Assembly (NCBI GenBank): GCA_036351435.1
Contig: JAZBPA010000128.1
Span: forward strand, 1-41,757
DNA from: JAAUQA01 sp036351435
GTDB taxonomy: Bacteria > Pseudomonadota > Gammaproteobacteria > Competibacterales > Competibacteraceae
Reading direction: 5' to 3'
DNA length: 41,757 bases
Below the pieces are notes generated by a model. The model worked only from the letters and a program-made list of their open reading frames with translations, was not told the origin of the DNA and did no database searches. The first letter of the stretch is position 1. Every line of letters starts with the position of its first letter. Below, piece by piece: positions 25,713 through 34,147 of the stretch. Both the position numbers and the translations under genes were made by a program.

Positions 25713-25825
25713 GGTGTGCTTTTTCTCATCAAAACATGGTCCCTAAAGTAAGGGAAAATCATGGTTGCAAAGGGCATGGGTCTATCCCGAAATCGGGGCA
25801 TAATAGCTTTAGGATGTTATTGGCA

Positions 25826-25850
25826 AGCTGGTCTGACCAAAAGACCAGCT
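25826..25850. promoter_or_regulatory. candidate LldR/FadR-family operator (perfect palindrome)
   Basis: TGGTC-T-GACCA at 25829-25839 is a perfect palindrome that fits TNGTNNNACNA at every fixed position. It is embedded in a larger inverted repeat, AGCTGGTCT (25826-25834) against AGACCAGCT (25842-25850). It lies in the divergent region upstream of dld and matches the half-sites near lldE. The same regulator probably binds both. Confidence 0.7.
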
Positions 25851-25902
25851 ATTTATAGTCAGAACCCTAAGCTCCTGTCAAGAGTAACAATAGCAGCTCA
25901 AC

Positions 25903-25931
25903 TTGACAAAACAGGTAATTTTTCCTAGATA
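25903..25931 (+). promoter_or_regulatory. candidate sigma-70 promoter for D-lactate dehydrogenase
   Basis: TTGACA (25903-25908), 17-base spacer, then TAGATA (25926-25931). The -35 is perfect and the -10 weak, as for the lldEFG candidate. The operator lies about 60-70 bases upstream of the -35, which would suit activation or looping more than simple blocking. Confidence 0.4.
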
Positions 25932-26072
25932 AACTAAAGGCTTTAATTGGTATGATTTTCTTACCACGGCTTCGAGAAGCGTTCTTGCCGCCAATGACCG
26001 CTCCTGTCATCGGAACAGCGCAGCTGTTAAATAGAACAATACCGCTTTACACGCCACGCGAGGATAACTCAC

Positions 26073-28910
26073 ATGCAGCCCCAGGCTTACGAAAATTTGT
26101 ATAACGATTTGCGTGCATTCCTGCCCTCGGAGCGGCTAATCCGCGATCCCTTGCGTACTTTGGCTTATGGCACCGACGCGAGCCTTTACCGACTGATTCC
26201 ACAACTGGTGGTACAGGTGGGTAATGAGGAGGAAATGAGCCGTATTTTAAAACTCGCGCAGCAGCACAGCACCCCGGTGACCTTCCGTGGGGCGGGTACT
26301 AGCCTGTCGGGGCAAGCCATCACCGATTCAGTGCTATTGATGATTGGCGATGACTGGCGAAGCTGGCGGATTAGCGAAGACGCCGCATCAATCACCCTGC
26401 AACCCGCCGTTATCGGAGGTCATGCGAATCGTTATCTCGCTCCCCACAAGAAGAAAATCGGTCCCGATCCCGCCTCAATCAATGCCTGTCAAGTGGGTGG
26501 TATCGCCGCTAATAACGCCAGTGGCATGTGTTGCGGCACGGCTCAAAACAGTTACCGGACCTTAAAAAGTATGCGCCTGGTCCTAGCAGACGGAACTGTG
26601 CTGGATACCGGTGATGACGCTAGCCGTCAAACCTTTGTTGAGAGTCACGGGCAGCTGCTGAGCACATTGAAAGAGTTGGCCAAGCGGACTCGTGAAGACG
26701 AAACGCTGGCCGAGCGCATTCGACGCAAGTTTAAAATTAAAAATACCTGCGGATATAGCTTGAACGCCCTAGTGGACTATGAAGACCCGTTCGAGATTCT
26801 GCAACATTTGATGATCGGCTCCGAAGGCACGCTCGGTTTCATAGCTGAAATCACCTATCACACGGTTCCCGAACATACTCATAAAGCAACTTCTTTGATG
26901 CTGTTCCCCGACATCAAAACTGCTTGCGAGGCAGTGGCAATCCTCAAAAAACAACCGGTCGCGGCGGTGGAACTGATGGATCGTATCGCATTACGCTCGG
27001 TCGAGGACAAAGCAGGCGTCCCGGCTTCCTTGAAAACGTTGCCACCCGCTGCCGCCGCGTTGTTAGTGGAAACCCGCGCTATGGATGACGCCGAACTGAA
27101 TGCACAAATCGCGACTATCCAGGCGTCTCTGACCGAGAAACCAACCTTGGAGCCGCTCACCTTCACGGACAAACCGGAAGAGTTCTCCAAACTGTGGGCG
27201 ATTCGGGCCGGGTTATTCCCCTCCGCGGCATCAGTTCGTGACATCGGCACCACGGTAATTATCGAAGACGTTGCCTTTGAAGTGCCCAAACTGGCCGATG
27301 CAACCCTAGATTTACAGGACATGTTTACCAAACACGGCTACGACGGTTCCATCATTTTCGGCCATGCGTTGGAAGGCAATCTGCATTTCGTGATCTGTCC
27401 CAATTTCAGCAATTCAGCAGAAGTTCAGCGGTATAGCGACTTTATCGACGACGTCTGTGAGCTAGTGGTCAAAAAGTACGACGGTTCGTTGAAAGCTGAA
27501 CACGGCACGGGTCGCAATATGGCTCCATTTGTAGAAATGGAATGGGGCGAACAAGCTTATCAGCTGATGCGCGAGATCAAAGCCCTGTTTGACCCAGCCA
27601 ATCTGCTGAATCCGGGCGTGCTACTCAACGATGACCCGCAGGTGCATACCAAAAATTTCAAGGCCATGGCAGCCGTCGATCCATTGGTTGACCTGTGTAT
27701 GGAATGCGGTTTCTGCGAACCGAATTGTCCTTCCCATGCGCTAACCCTATCGCCACGCCAACGTATCGCCGGGCTGCGCGAATTAGCGCGGTTAGAAACG
27801 GTTGAGGGAGATGAGCAACGTCAACAGGCTATCCGCGAGCTTTACGAATATCAGGGCATCGACACCTGCGCGGTTGACAGTTTGTGTTCGCTATCCTGCC
27901 CGGTCGGCATTGACACCGGCAAGATGATGAAAAAGCTACGTGGCAAACGTTGGGGCAATACCGGCACCAAGGTATCATCCTGGGTCGCCGGTCATTTCGG
28001 TGGAGTAACCTCAGCGACCCGCTTCTCGCTGGCCGCGGCCAATGCGACGCACTCGGTGTTGGGCACCAAGGCGATGCAGGGACTCACAGTAGGCAGCCGT
28101 AAACTGTCCGGCAACCGCATTCCGTTGTGGAATCCGTATATGCCGACTGCGGCCAAGCCACCTAAAGCCAATGGCAGCCTCAGCCTGTCAGATGCAAGAC
28201 GGGTGGTCTATTTTCCCAGCTGCGCCAGTCGTACCATGGGGCCGGCCAAAGGCGATTCGGAACAGGATTCGCTAACGGCCAAAACCGAAGCCCTGCTGCA
28301 TAAAGCGGGTTTTCAGGTCGTTTACCCGTCTAACAGTTCAGGGCTATGCTGTGGCCAACCTTTCGAGAGCAAGGGTCTGCCGGAACAGGCCGATAGCAAG
28401 CATAAGGAGCTCGAAAAGGCATTGCTTGAAGCAAGTCGGGGTGGTCAAGATCCGATCGTTTTCGATACCAGCCCATGCGCTTTCCGCAGCAAACGTGATC
28501 AACAGGGCAAACTCAAGATCTATGATCTAGCCGAGTTCCTGCACGATTATGTGCTGGAACATTTGACCATTCACCCGGTGCCGGAAACCGTGGCCATCCA
28601 TTCCACCTGCAGCACCATCAAGATGGGCTTACAAAATAAGCTTAAGGCTATCGCCGAGCGTTGCGCAGAACAGGTGGTCGTGCCGGATACTGTCACCTGC
28701 TGTGGCTGGTCGGGAGATCGAGGGTTTACGTATCCCGAATTAAACGCCAGCGCCTTGCGTGATTTGAAAGGAGCACTACCGGCAGCTTGCAAATCCGGTT
28801 ACTCGACCAGTCGCACCTGCGAAATCGGTTTGTCCTTACACAGCGGTCGTTACTACCGTTCTATCGTCTATCTGCTGGATCGGTGTAGCGAACCCAAACC
28901 GTCGGCTTGA
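26073..28910 (+). CDS. dld-II: FAD/Fe-S D-lactate dehydrogenase, Dld-II type
   Basis: A 945-residue fusion of a GlcD-like flavoprotein and a GlcF/CCG-type iron-sulfur part. The FAD_binding_4 fold covers about residues 35-190 (TPVTFRGAGTSLSGQAI, GGIAANNASGMCCG), followed by the FAD-linked oxidase C domain to about 530 (HALEGNLHFVI, EHGTGRNM). Ferredoxin motifs are C542-ME-C545-GF-C548-EPN-C552-P and C599 / C605-SLS-C609-P. CCG modules are C759-C760-G and C876-C877-G. This architecture is that of Shewanella Dld-II, a respiratory D-lactate dehydrogenase encoded next to lldEFG. A related 2-hydroxyacid such as glycolate cannot be excluded. AGGA precedes the ATG. The palindromic operator upstream suggests co-control with lldEFG. 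Confidence 0.9.
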   Translation: MQPQAYENLYNDLRAFLPSERLIRDPLRTLAYGTDASLYRLIPQLVVQVGNEEEMSRILKLAQQHSTPVTFRGAGTSLSGQAITDSVLLMIGDDWRSWRISEDAASITLQPAVIGGHANRYLAPHKKKIGPDPASINACQVGGIAANNASGMCCGTAQNSYRTLKSMRLVLADGTVLDTGDDASRQTFVESHGQLLSTLKELAKRTREDETLAERIRRKFKIKNTCGYSLNALVDYEDPFEILQHLMIGSEGTLGFIAEITYHTVPEHTHKATSLMLFPDIKTACEAVAILKKQPVAAVELMDRIALRSVEDKAGVPASLKTLPPAAAALLVETRAMDDAELNAQIATIQASLTEKPTLEPLTFTDKPEEFSKLWAIRAGLFPSAASVRDIGTTVIIEDVAFEVPKLADATLDLQDMFTKHGYDGSIIFGHALEGNLHFVICPNFSNSAEVQRYSDFIDDVCELVVKKYDGSLKAEHGTGRNMAPFVEMEWGEQAYQLMREIKALFDPANLLNPGVLLNDDPQVHTKNFKAMAAVDPLVDLCMECGFCEPNCPSHALTLSPRQRIAGLRELARLETVEGDEQRQQAIRELYEYQGIDTCAVDSLCSLSCPVGIDTGKMMKKLRGKRWGNTGTKVSSWVAGHFGGVTSATRFSLAAANATHSVLGTKAMQGLTVGSRKLSGNRIPLWNPYMPTAAKPPKANGSLSLSDARRVVYFPSCASRTMGPAKGDSEQDSLTAKTEALLHKAGFQVVYPSNSSGLCCGQPFESKGLPEQADSKHKELEKALLEASRGGQDPIVFDTSPCAFRSKRDQQGKLKIYDLAEFLHDYVLEHLTIHPVPETVAIHSTCSTIKMGLQNKLKAIAERCAEQVVVPDTVTCCGWSGDRGFTYPELNASALRDLKGALPAACKSGYSTSRTCEIGLSLHSGRYYRSIVYLLDRCSEPKPSA

Positions 28911-28969
28911 GTGACCCTGTTATAGCTGATTCTGATCGGCGTCTTGTGTGCAAACCAGGCGTCGGTCAG

Positions 28970-31900
28970 CTAGGGGATTTGCCGTAACGCCTCAACCAAC
29001 TGCTCTATTCTGAGTGGCTTGGCAAGATAGTCATTCATCCCCGCTGCAAAAGCGACTGCTCTATCCTGATCAAAGGCATTAGCGCTCAGTCCGATGATCC
29101 AGGGTTGCTGTTCAGAACTGTTGCGCAGATGCCGAGTTGCATTCAAGCCATCCATGCGCGGCATTTGCACATCCATCAGCACCATGTCGTAGCTCCGCCT
29201 TTGGCATGCATCAAGGGTTTCCTGTCCATCACTCACCATATCCGGACTGTAGCCTAACCGTTGCAGCATCATCTGAATCACTTGTTGGTTGATAGGATTA
29301 TCTTCAGCAATCAAAATTCGCAACGGATGGTGCTGGGCAAACTCACTATCCCAAGACAGCTGCACATTTTGAGCGGCGTCTTGCTCCGAGGAGGCGTGCT
29401 TTGCAACGACAGGAACAGGCAGGGTAAACCAAAACGTTGAGCCCTTGCCGACCTCGCTGATGACATTGATACGCCCGCCCATCAATTCACATAACCGCTG
29501 GCTGATAGTCAAACCCAATCCCGTACCGCCATAGTGACGAGTAATCGAGCTATCGACTTGGCTGAAGGGTTGAAACAAACGACTCAGTCGTTCCTCAGGA
29601 ATACCTATACCGGTATCCTGTACGGCAAACTCTATCGGTTGCGTGCACGTCTGCAGGTCAAACGCAGCAGCCTTGACTACGATATTGATGGTGCCGGCTT
29701 TGGTGAATTTGATGGCATTGCCGACTAAATTCACCAGAATTTGCCGCAATCGACTCACGTCACCCTCAATCATCGTCGGCACGGTTTCGTCCAACCGGGC
29801 GTTTAACTGCAGGTTTTTCTCAGTGGCCCGGTTGTGGAGCAAGTCCACCACATCCCTGACGCATTCACGCACGGAAAACGGCTGTGCTTCGAGTTCCAGC
29901 TGCCCGGACTCAATACGGGAAAAATCCAGAATGTCGTTAATGATGGCCAATAACGCTTCACCGCCCTGGCGAATCGTGTTGATCCACTGCTGCTGTTGGG
30001 ATGTCAGAGGCGTATCAAACAATAAGCTGGTCATGCCGATGACGGCATTCATCGGGGTGCGAATTTCGTGACTCATGGTGGCCAAAAATTCACTCTTGGC
30101 ACGGCTGGCGGCTTCGGCAGCTTCTTTAGCGTGATAAAGTTCGGTTTCAGTTTGTTTGCGCTCGCTAATGTCTTCTGAAATCCCCAGCAAATACTGCGGG
30201 TTACCTGCCTCGTCCAGGAGAGGGATTTTTTTGGTATGAAGCAGACGTGCTCCTTGGTGGCGGGTCTGAATCTCTTCTTCCGGGATGTCCAGCAGTTCGC
30301 CGGCGGCAAGCACCTCGCGATCTTTGGTGACGAAGAAATCCGCTTCCTCTTTAGGGAAAAAGTCATAATCGTTTTTGCCCAACAGTTCTTCTCGACTGAT
30401 CCCCAGTAGGGTTTCACCGGTTTTGTTGAATTGAACAAAGCGCAGCGTTTCAGCCTCTTTCACAAAAACCATGGCCGGTAGGTTTTCAACAATCGAATCC
30501 AGGAACTTCCGAGTTTGCCAAAGTGTTTGCTCCGTTTGTTTGCGCTCGGTGATGTCAAGTGCCGTACCGATTAGCTTAGTAATTGTGCCCTGTTGATCGC
30601 GCACGGCTTGTCCGCGGGCTTCCATATAACCGATTGAGCCGTCGGGGTGCAGAATTCTCATATCGATTTGATATGGCGTGCCTTGAGTAGAGGCTTCTTC
30701 AATGCAATACTGCAAGCGCATCCAATCATCTGGAAATATGTAATTTTGTAGTTCGGCGTAACTCGGTGCAGGCTCGTTTAAACTGAAGCCGAACATCTGT
30801 AACAAGTCATCTGACCAGGTAATGTGTCGGGTGGCAACGTCCAGTTGCCAGTTGCTGAAATGGGCAATCTGCTGCGCTTGCCGGAGGCGGGCTTCGCTTT
30901 GCTGTAGCGCGATTTCGGCCTGTTTACGTTCGTTTATGTCGATCAGCAAACCGACCACCCGTGTGACTTGGCCTGCTTCATCATAGATGCCGTGACCTTC
31001 GCTGTACACCCAACGCAACGGCTGATTATTGGCAGGGAGGATACGGTATTCCACAGTAAAGGGGGTTTGCGTCGCCAGCGCTTGCTGCAGCATCGATTCA
31101 ATCCGCTCAATATCGTCTGGATGAACGCTATTGCGCCAGATCTGATAAGTCGGTTCGATTTCGTCAGGAGCGTACCCCAAAAGATAGTAATGGGTTTCAT
31201 TCCAAATCAATTGGTCAGACGCGACAAGCCAATCCCAGGTGCCAATCCGGCCAAATTTAAGAATAAGATCAAGGCGTTCTTCACTTTTTTGCAGCGCGAT
31301 TTCTGTGGCTTTGCGAGCACTCAGGTCTACCAGCCGCACCATGTGTATCAGGCTATCGCCGCAACGAATGGATTTCGCGGCAATATGCGCTAAAAAGACC
31401 TTGCCTTGGTGGGTGACATATTCCGCTTCGCCACTCCAAAAACCTCTGGTACTCAATGCAGCGGCAAAAGCGTCCAATCCTGCCTGAGAACAAGCATACC
31501 GTTGCATCGAATATCCTGTGAGACCGATCAAGTCCATTTTGTCGCTGGCCTCAAATAACTCCACAGCGGGTTGATTACAGTCCACGGTCAACAGCGTTTC
31601 CGGATCCAGCAGGAATATGGCGTCGGTGGATTCTTCGAAGAGAGCGGTTAATAACGTTCGGTTATCCGGCTCGGTCGGCTGTGTTCGAATATCAGGCGTG
31701 AGGGCTGTCAACAGACTGTGTTCAGTCATTACACCGATGATCTGATTATCATCATCCAACACCGGCAGGGCACGAATTGAATGCTGTTGGAAATAATTGA
31801 TGATCACTGCAGGGTCATTAGTCTGGGATTGTCGCAGGAAAATCGGGGCAGTGGTCAACACCTCGCCTAGCGTGAGTCCCTGGACAGCCTTGTCAGAGAG

Positions 31901-32080
31901 CAGTAGATCAATGACATCGGCTTCTGTCACAACTCCTATCGGCTGATGATCTCCGGCCACCAACACACACCGGCTGCGGGCAGCCCGCATTTGCGCTAAT
32001 CCGTCCAGCAACAATGCCTCTGGAGACAGGATCGGATAGTTCCGGGAGAGAGCTTTTTCTATATCAAGTACAAGTGGCAT
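28970..32080 (-). CDS. hybrid sensor histidine kinase: 2 CBS - 4 PAS - HisKA - HATPase - REC
   Basis: A 1036-residue cytoplasmic sensor with no transmembrane helix. Residues 1-130 are a CBS pair (VLVAGDHQPIGVVTEADVI, RALPVLDDDNQIIGVMTEHS), a module that usually senses adenine nucleotides. Four PAS/PAC units follow, about residues 140-640, with conserved linkers such as YRILPANNQPLRWVYSEG and VGLLIDINERKQAE. The phosphoacceptor is H671 in MSHEIRTPMNAVIGM; ATP-binding boxes include DTGIGIPEERLSRLFQPFSQ and GGTGLGLTI. The C-terminal receiver has D970 in VLMDVQMPRMDG. No HPt domain or partner regulator lies nearby, so the output pathway is unknown. The gene is convergent with dld. Confidence 0.93.
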   Translation of the reverse strand: MPLVLDIEKALSRNYPILSPEALLLDGLAQMRAARSRCVLVAGDHQPIGVVTEADVIDLLLSDKAVQGLTLGEVLTTAPIFLRQSQTNDPAVIINYFQQHSIRALPVLDDDNQIIGVMTEHSLLTALTPDIRTQPTEPDNRTLLTALFEESTDAIFLLDPETLLTVDCNQPAVELFEASDKMDLIGLTGYSMQRYACSQAGLDAFAAALSTRGFWSGEAEYVTHQGKVFLAHIAAKSIRCGDSLIHMVRLVDLSARKATEIALQKSEERLDLILKFGRIGTWDWLVASDQLIWNETHYYLLGYAPDEIEPTYQIWRNSVHPDDIERIESMLQQALATQTPFTVEYRILPANNQPLRWVYSEGHGIYDEAGQVTRVVGLLIDINERKQAEIALQQSEARLRQAQQIAHFSNWQLDVATRHITWSDDLLQMFGFSLNEPAPSYAELQNYIFPDDWMRLQYCIEEASTQGTPYQIDMRILHPDGSIGYMEARGQAVRDQQGTITKLIGTALDITERKQTEQTLWQTRKFLDSIVENLPAMVFVKEAETLRFVQFNKTGETLLGISREELLGKNDYDFFPKEEADFFVTKDREVLAAGELLDIPEEEIQTRHQGARLLHTKKIPLLDEAGNPQYLLGISEDISERKQTETELYHAKEAAEAASRAKSEFLATMSHEIRTPMNAVIGMTSLLFDTPLTSQQQQWINTIRQGGEALLAIINDILDFSRIESGQLELEAQPFSVRECVRDVVDLLHNRATEKNLQLNARLDETVPTMIEGDVSRLRQILVNLVGNAIKFTKAGTINIVVKAAAFDLQTCTQPIEFAVQDTGIGIPEERLSRLFQPFSQVDSSITRHYGGTGLGLTISQRLCELMGGRINVISEVGKGSTFWFTLPVPVVAKHASSEQDAAQNVQLSWDSEFAQHHPLRILIAEDNPINQQVIQMMLQRLGYSPDMVSDGQETLDACQRRSYDMVLMDVQMPRMDGLNATRHLRNSSEQQPWIIGLSANAFDQDRAVAFAAGMNDYLAKPLRIEQLVEALRQIP

Positions 32081-32371
32081 ACCAGCGAGCTCTTTGTGAT
32101 AGCGAATACATTCTGTGAAGCGTTTTACTTGGGGGGATGAACTGATCGCATACTAGCAGAATGGCCGATCTATCCAGCAACTTTCGACTGAAAAAGCCGT
32201 TACAGCGTACAATGATAGTCAGCGCACAAGTCTGCCTGCCCCTGATAGGAGGCAAATGCATTAGAATAATAAAGCGCTTTTTAAGTCCCGCCGGGAAACG
32301 TAACGTTTATATTCGGCGGTTTTCAGCGACATTCGCTCAATAAGTACAGCTTTAAGCAGGAGCCTAAAATA

Positions 32372-33349
32372 ATGAAAACACCCGTACGTGTAGCCATTAC
32401 TGGTGCCGCCGGCAATATCGGTTATGCCATGGCCTTTCGTATCGCCGCCGGCGATATGTTGGGACCGGATCAGCCCGTTATTTTACATTTGCTAGAAATT
32501 CCTCCCGCCATGCCTGCATTGCAGGGTGTGGTGATGGAGTTGAACGACTGTGCCTTTCCTCTGTTGGCCGACATTGTTACCAGTGATGATGCCAACGTGG
32601 CTTTCAAAGAAATCAACTATGCCATGCTGGTCGGCGCGCGCCCGCGTGGACCCGGCATGGAACGCAAAGATCTGCTCACCGCCAACGGCGCCATTTTTGG
32701 CCCGCAGGGCAAGGCATTAAACGATCACGCTGCGCGTGATGTGCGGGTACTGGTGGTGGGAAATCCCGCCAATACCAATTCGCTGATTGCAGCTTCCAAC
32801 GCGCCTAATCTGGACCGTAAGCAATTCACCGCTATGACCCGATTAGACCATAATCGCGCGTTGAGTCAACTGGCTGAAAAGACCGGTTCACATGTCAACG
32901 ATATCAAGAAGATGATCATTTGGGGCAACCATTCCGCGACCCAGTATCCAGACATCAGCAAATGCACTGTCAAAGGGCAAGCTGCCACCGGTTTGGTGGA
33001 CCAGGATTGGTACCGCAGCGACTTCATTCCTACCGTGCAACAACGCGGCGCAGCCATTATCAAGGCGCGTGGTGCATCCTCGGCTGCATCGGCCGCATCG
33101 GCTGCCATTGATCACATGCGCAGTTGGGCGCTTGGCACTGAAGATGGCGATTGGGTCAGCATGGCCATCCCTTCCGACGGCAGTTATGGCGTGGCTGAAG
33201 GGATCATCTATTCCTTTCCGTGCGTGTGCAAGAACGGTCAGTACGAAATTGTTCAGGGGCTTGATCTGGATGACTTCAGCAAAGACAAGATGAAAGCGAC
33301 TGAGCAAGAATTACGCGAGGAACGCGCCAGCATCGAAGAACTGTTGTAA
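32372..33349 (+). CDS. mdh: malate dehydrogenase
   Basis: A 325-residue malate dehydrogenase of the cytosolic-like (type 2, about 325-330 aa) group, interconverting malate and oxaloacetate with NAD in the TCA cycle. The Rossmann glycine loop is ITGAAGNIGY (residues 9-18). The substrate-binding loop is ARPRGPGMERKD, and the catalytic histidine is H187 in IWGNHSATQYPD. The C-terminal half ends with EELL. AGGAGCC precedes the ATG. It is monocistronic in appearance; a 291-base region separates it from the divergent hybrid kinase gene, with no recognisable operator. Confidence 0.96.
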   Translation: MKTPVRVAITGAAGNIGYAMAFRIAAGDMLGPDQPVILHLLEIPPAMPALQGVVMELNDCAFPLLADIVTSDDANVAFKEINYAMLVGARPRGPGMERKDLLTANGAIFGPQGKALNDHAARDVRVLVVGNPANTNSLIAASNAPNLDRKQFTAMTRLDHNRALSQLAEKTGSHVNDIKKMIIWGNHSATQYPDISKCTVKGQAATGLVDQDWYRSDFIPTVQQRGAAIIKARGASSAASAASAAIDHMRSWALGTEDGDWVSMAIPSDGSYGVAEGIIYSFPCVCKNGQYEIVQGLDLDDFSKDKMKATEQELREERASIEELL

Positions 33350-33433
33350 TTTCGACTTCTGTGCCCGGCAGCGCAATGTTGTCGGGCAACAGCACTTCCT
33401 TAGATCCCGTAGTGTCTGAATAGGATAGCGTTC

Positions 33434-34147
33434 ATGCGTCGCTTCCTCGGTTTTATGGATTCACGGCTATTACCGACGCTACTTGTGCTGTGGGCAACCA
33501 GTGCACAGGCTACCGGGCTATCCGGTCGGGTTGAAATCACCGATACAGGCGATAGCACACGTCAAGATGCCTCTCAGGTTGTCGTTTGGCTGGTCGGGGT
33601 TAGTAGTCAGCAGGTAACTGGGACTTCCGGTCAGGATAGTCCATTCTCAATGGCTTCCAAAAACAAGGAATTTCAACCCGGATTGCTGGTAATTCCGGTA
33701 GGCACTACCGTGGAATTTCCTAACCGGGACCCGATTTCCCATAACGTGTTCTCCCTCTCCAGCGGTAATCAGTTCGATCTGGGCCTGTACGATGCGAATA
33801 CCGTGAAATCAGTGCAGTTCGAGCAGCCTGGATTGGTTCGAGTCTATTGCAACATTCATTCGCGAATGGTGGGTTTCATTCACGTGATCGGGCACCCGTA
33901 CTACGCCCTGACTGATTCGGCGGGACGATTCGTTATCGAAGACATACCCCAAGGGACTTATCTGCTAAAGACTTGGGAAGAAAAGGCCGGCGAGCAACAA
34001 CACCCAGCAGTGCGCATCAATGATCAGATGACAGAAGGATTGTTACTTCGGGTCGATGCACGAGGATTCAAGCCCCGTTCTCACCTTAACAAATTTGGTC
34101 AACCCTACTCTAATCCAACCAGCCCCAGTGATGGCGAGCAATACTGA
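33434..34147 (+). CDS. cupredoxin-domain protein (methylamine-utilisation-protein-like)
   Basis: A 237-residue exported protein with signal peptide (LLPTLLVLWATSAQA). The plastocyanin/azurin fold includes PVGTTVEFPNRDPISHNVFSL. The type-1 copper ligand set is complete: H103, C139, H142 and M145 in VYCNIHSRM. A carboxypeptidase-regulatory-like beta domain follows (YYALTDSAGRFVIEDIPQGTYLLKTWEE). Such proteins are commonly labelled methylamine utilisation protein, but no methylamine genes are here. It is probably a periplasmic copper-binding or electron-transfer protein. Its end overlaps the next gene by 17 bases, which suggests a functional pair. Confidence 0.87.
   Translation: MRRFLGFMDSRLLPTLLVLWATSAQATGLSGRVEITDTGDSTRQDASQVVVWLVGVSSQQVTGTSGQDSPFSMASKNKEFQPGLLVIPVGTTVEFPNRDPISHNVFSLSSGNQFDLGLYDANTVKSVQFEQPGLVRVYCNIHSRMVGFIHVIGHPYYALTDSAGRFVIEDIPQGTYLLKTWEEKAGEQQHPAVRINDQMTEGLLLRVDARGFKPRSHLNKFGQPYSNPTSPSDGEQY

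Larger units (their letters stand above)
25713..26072. other. divergent intergenic region upstream of D-lactate dehydrogenase
   Basis: 360 bases without a gene. It contains the perfect operator-like palindrome at 25826-25850, a TTGACA/TAGATA promoter candidate at 25903-25931, a possible second -10 (TATAGT, 25854-25859) right beside the operator, and AGGA ahead of ATG 26073. The 5' untranslated region from the downstream candidate would be about 135 bases. Confidence 0.6.

Noticed and set aside
28923..28972. TAGCTGA/TCAGCTA inverted repeat between dld and the hybrid kinase
   Set aside because: Seven-base arms 36 bases apart, partly inside the kinase stop; convergent termination is expected here but this structure does not prove it.
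32161..32343. 60-codon rightward frame upstream of mdh
   Set aside because: No ribosome site and random-looking composition; located in the divergent promoter region.
33362..33388. TGCCCG/CGGGCA hairpin after mdh
   Set aside because: Six-base stem with a 15-base loop and no T-run; too weak to call.
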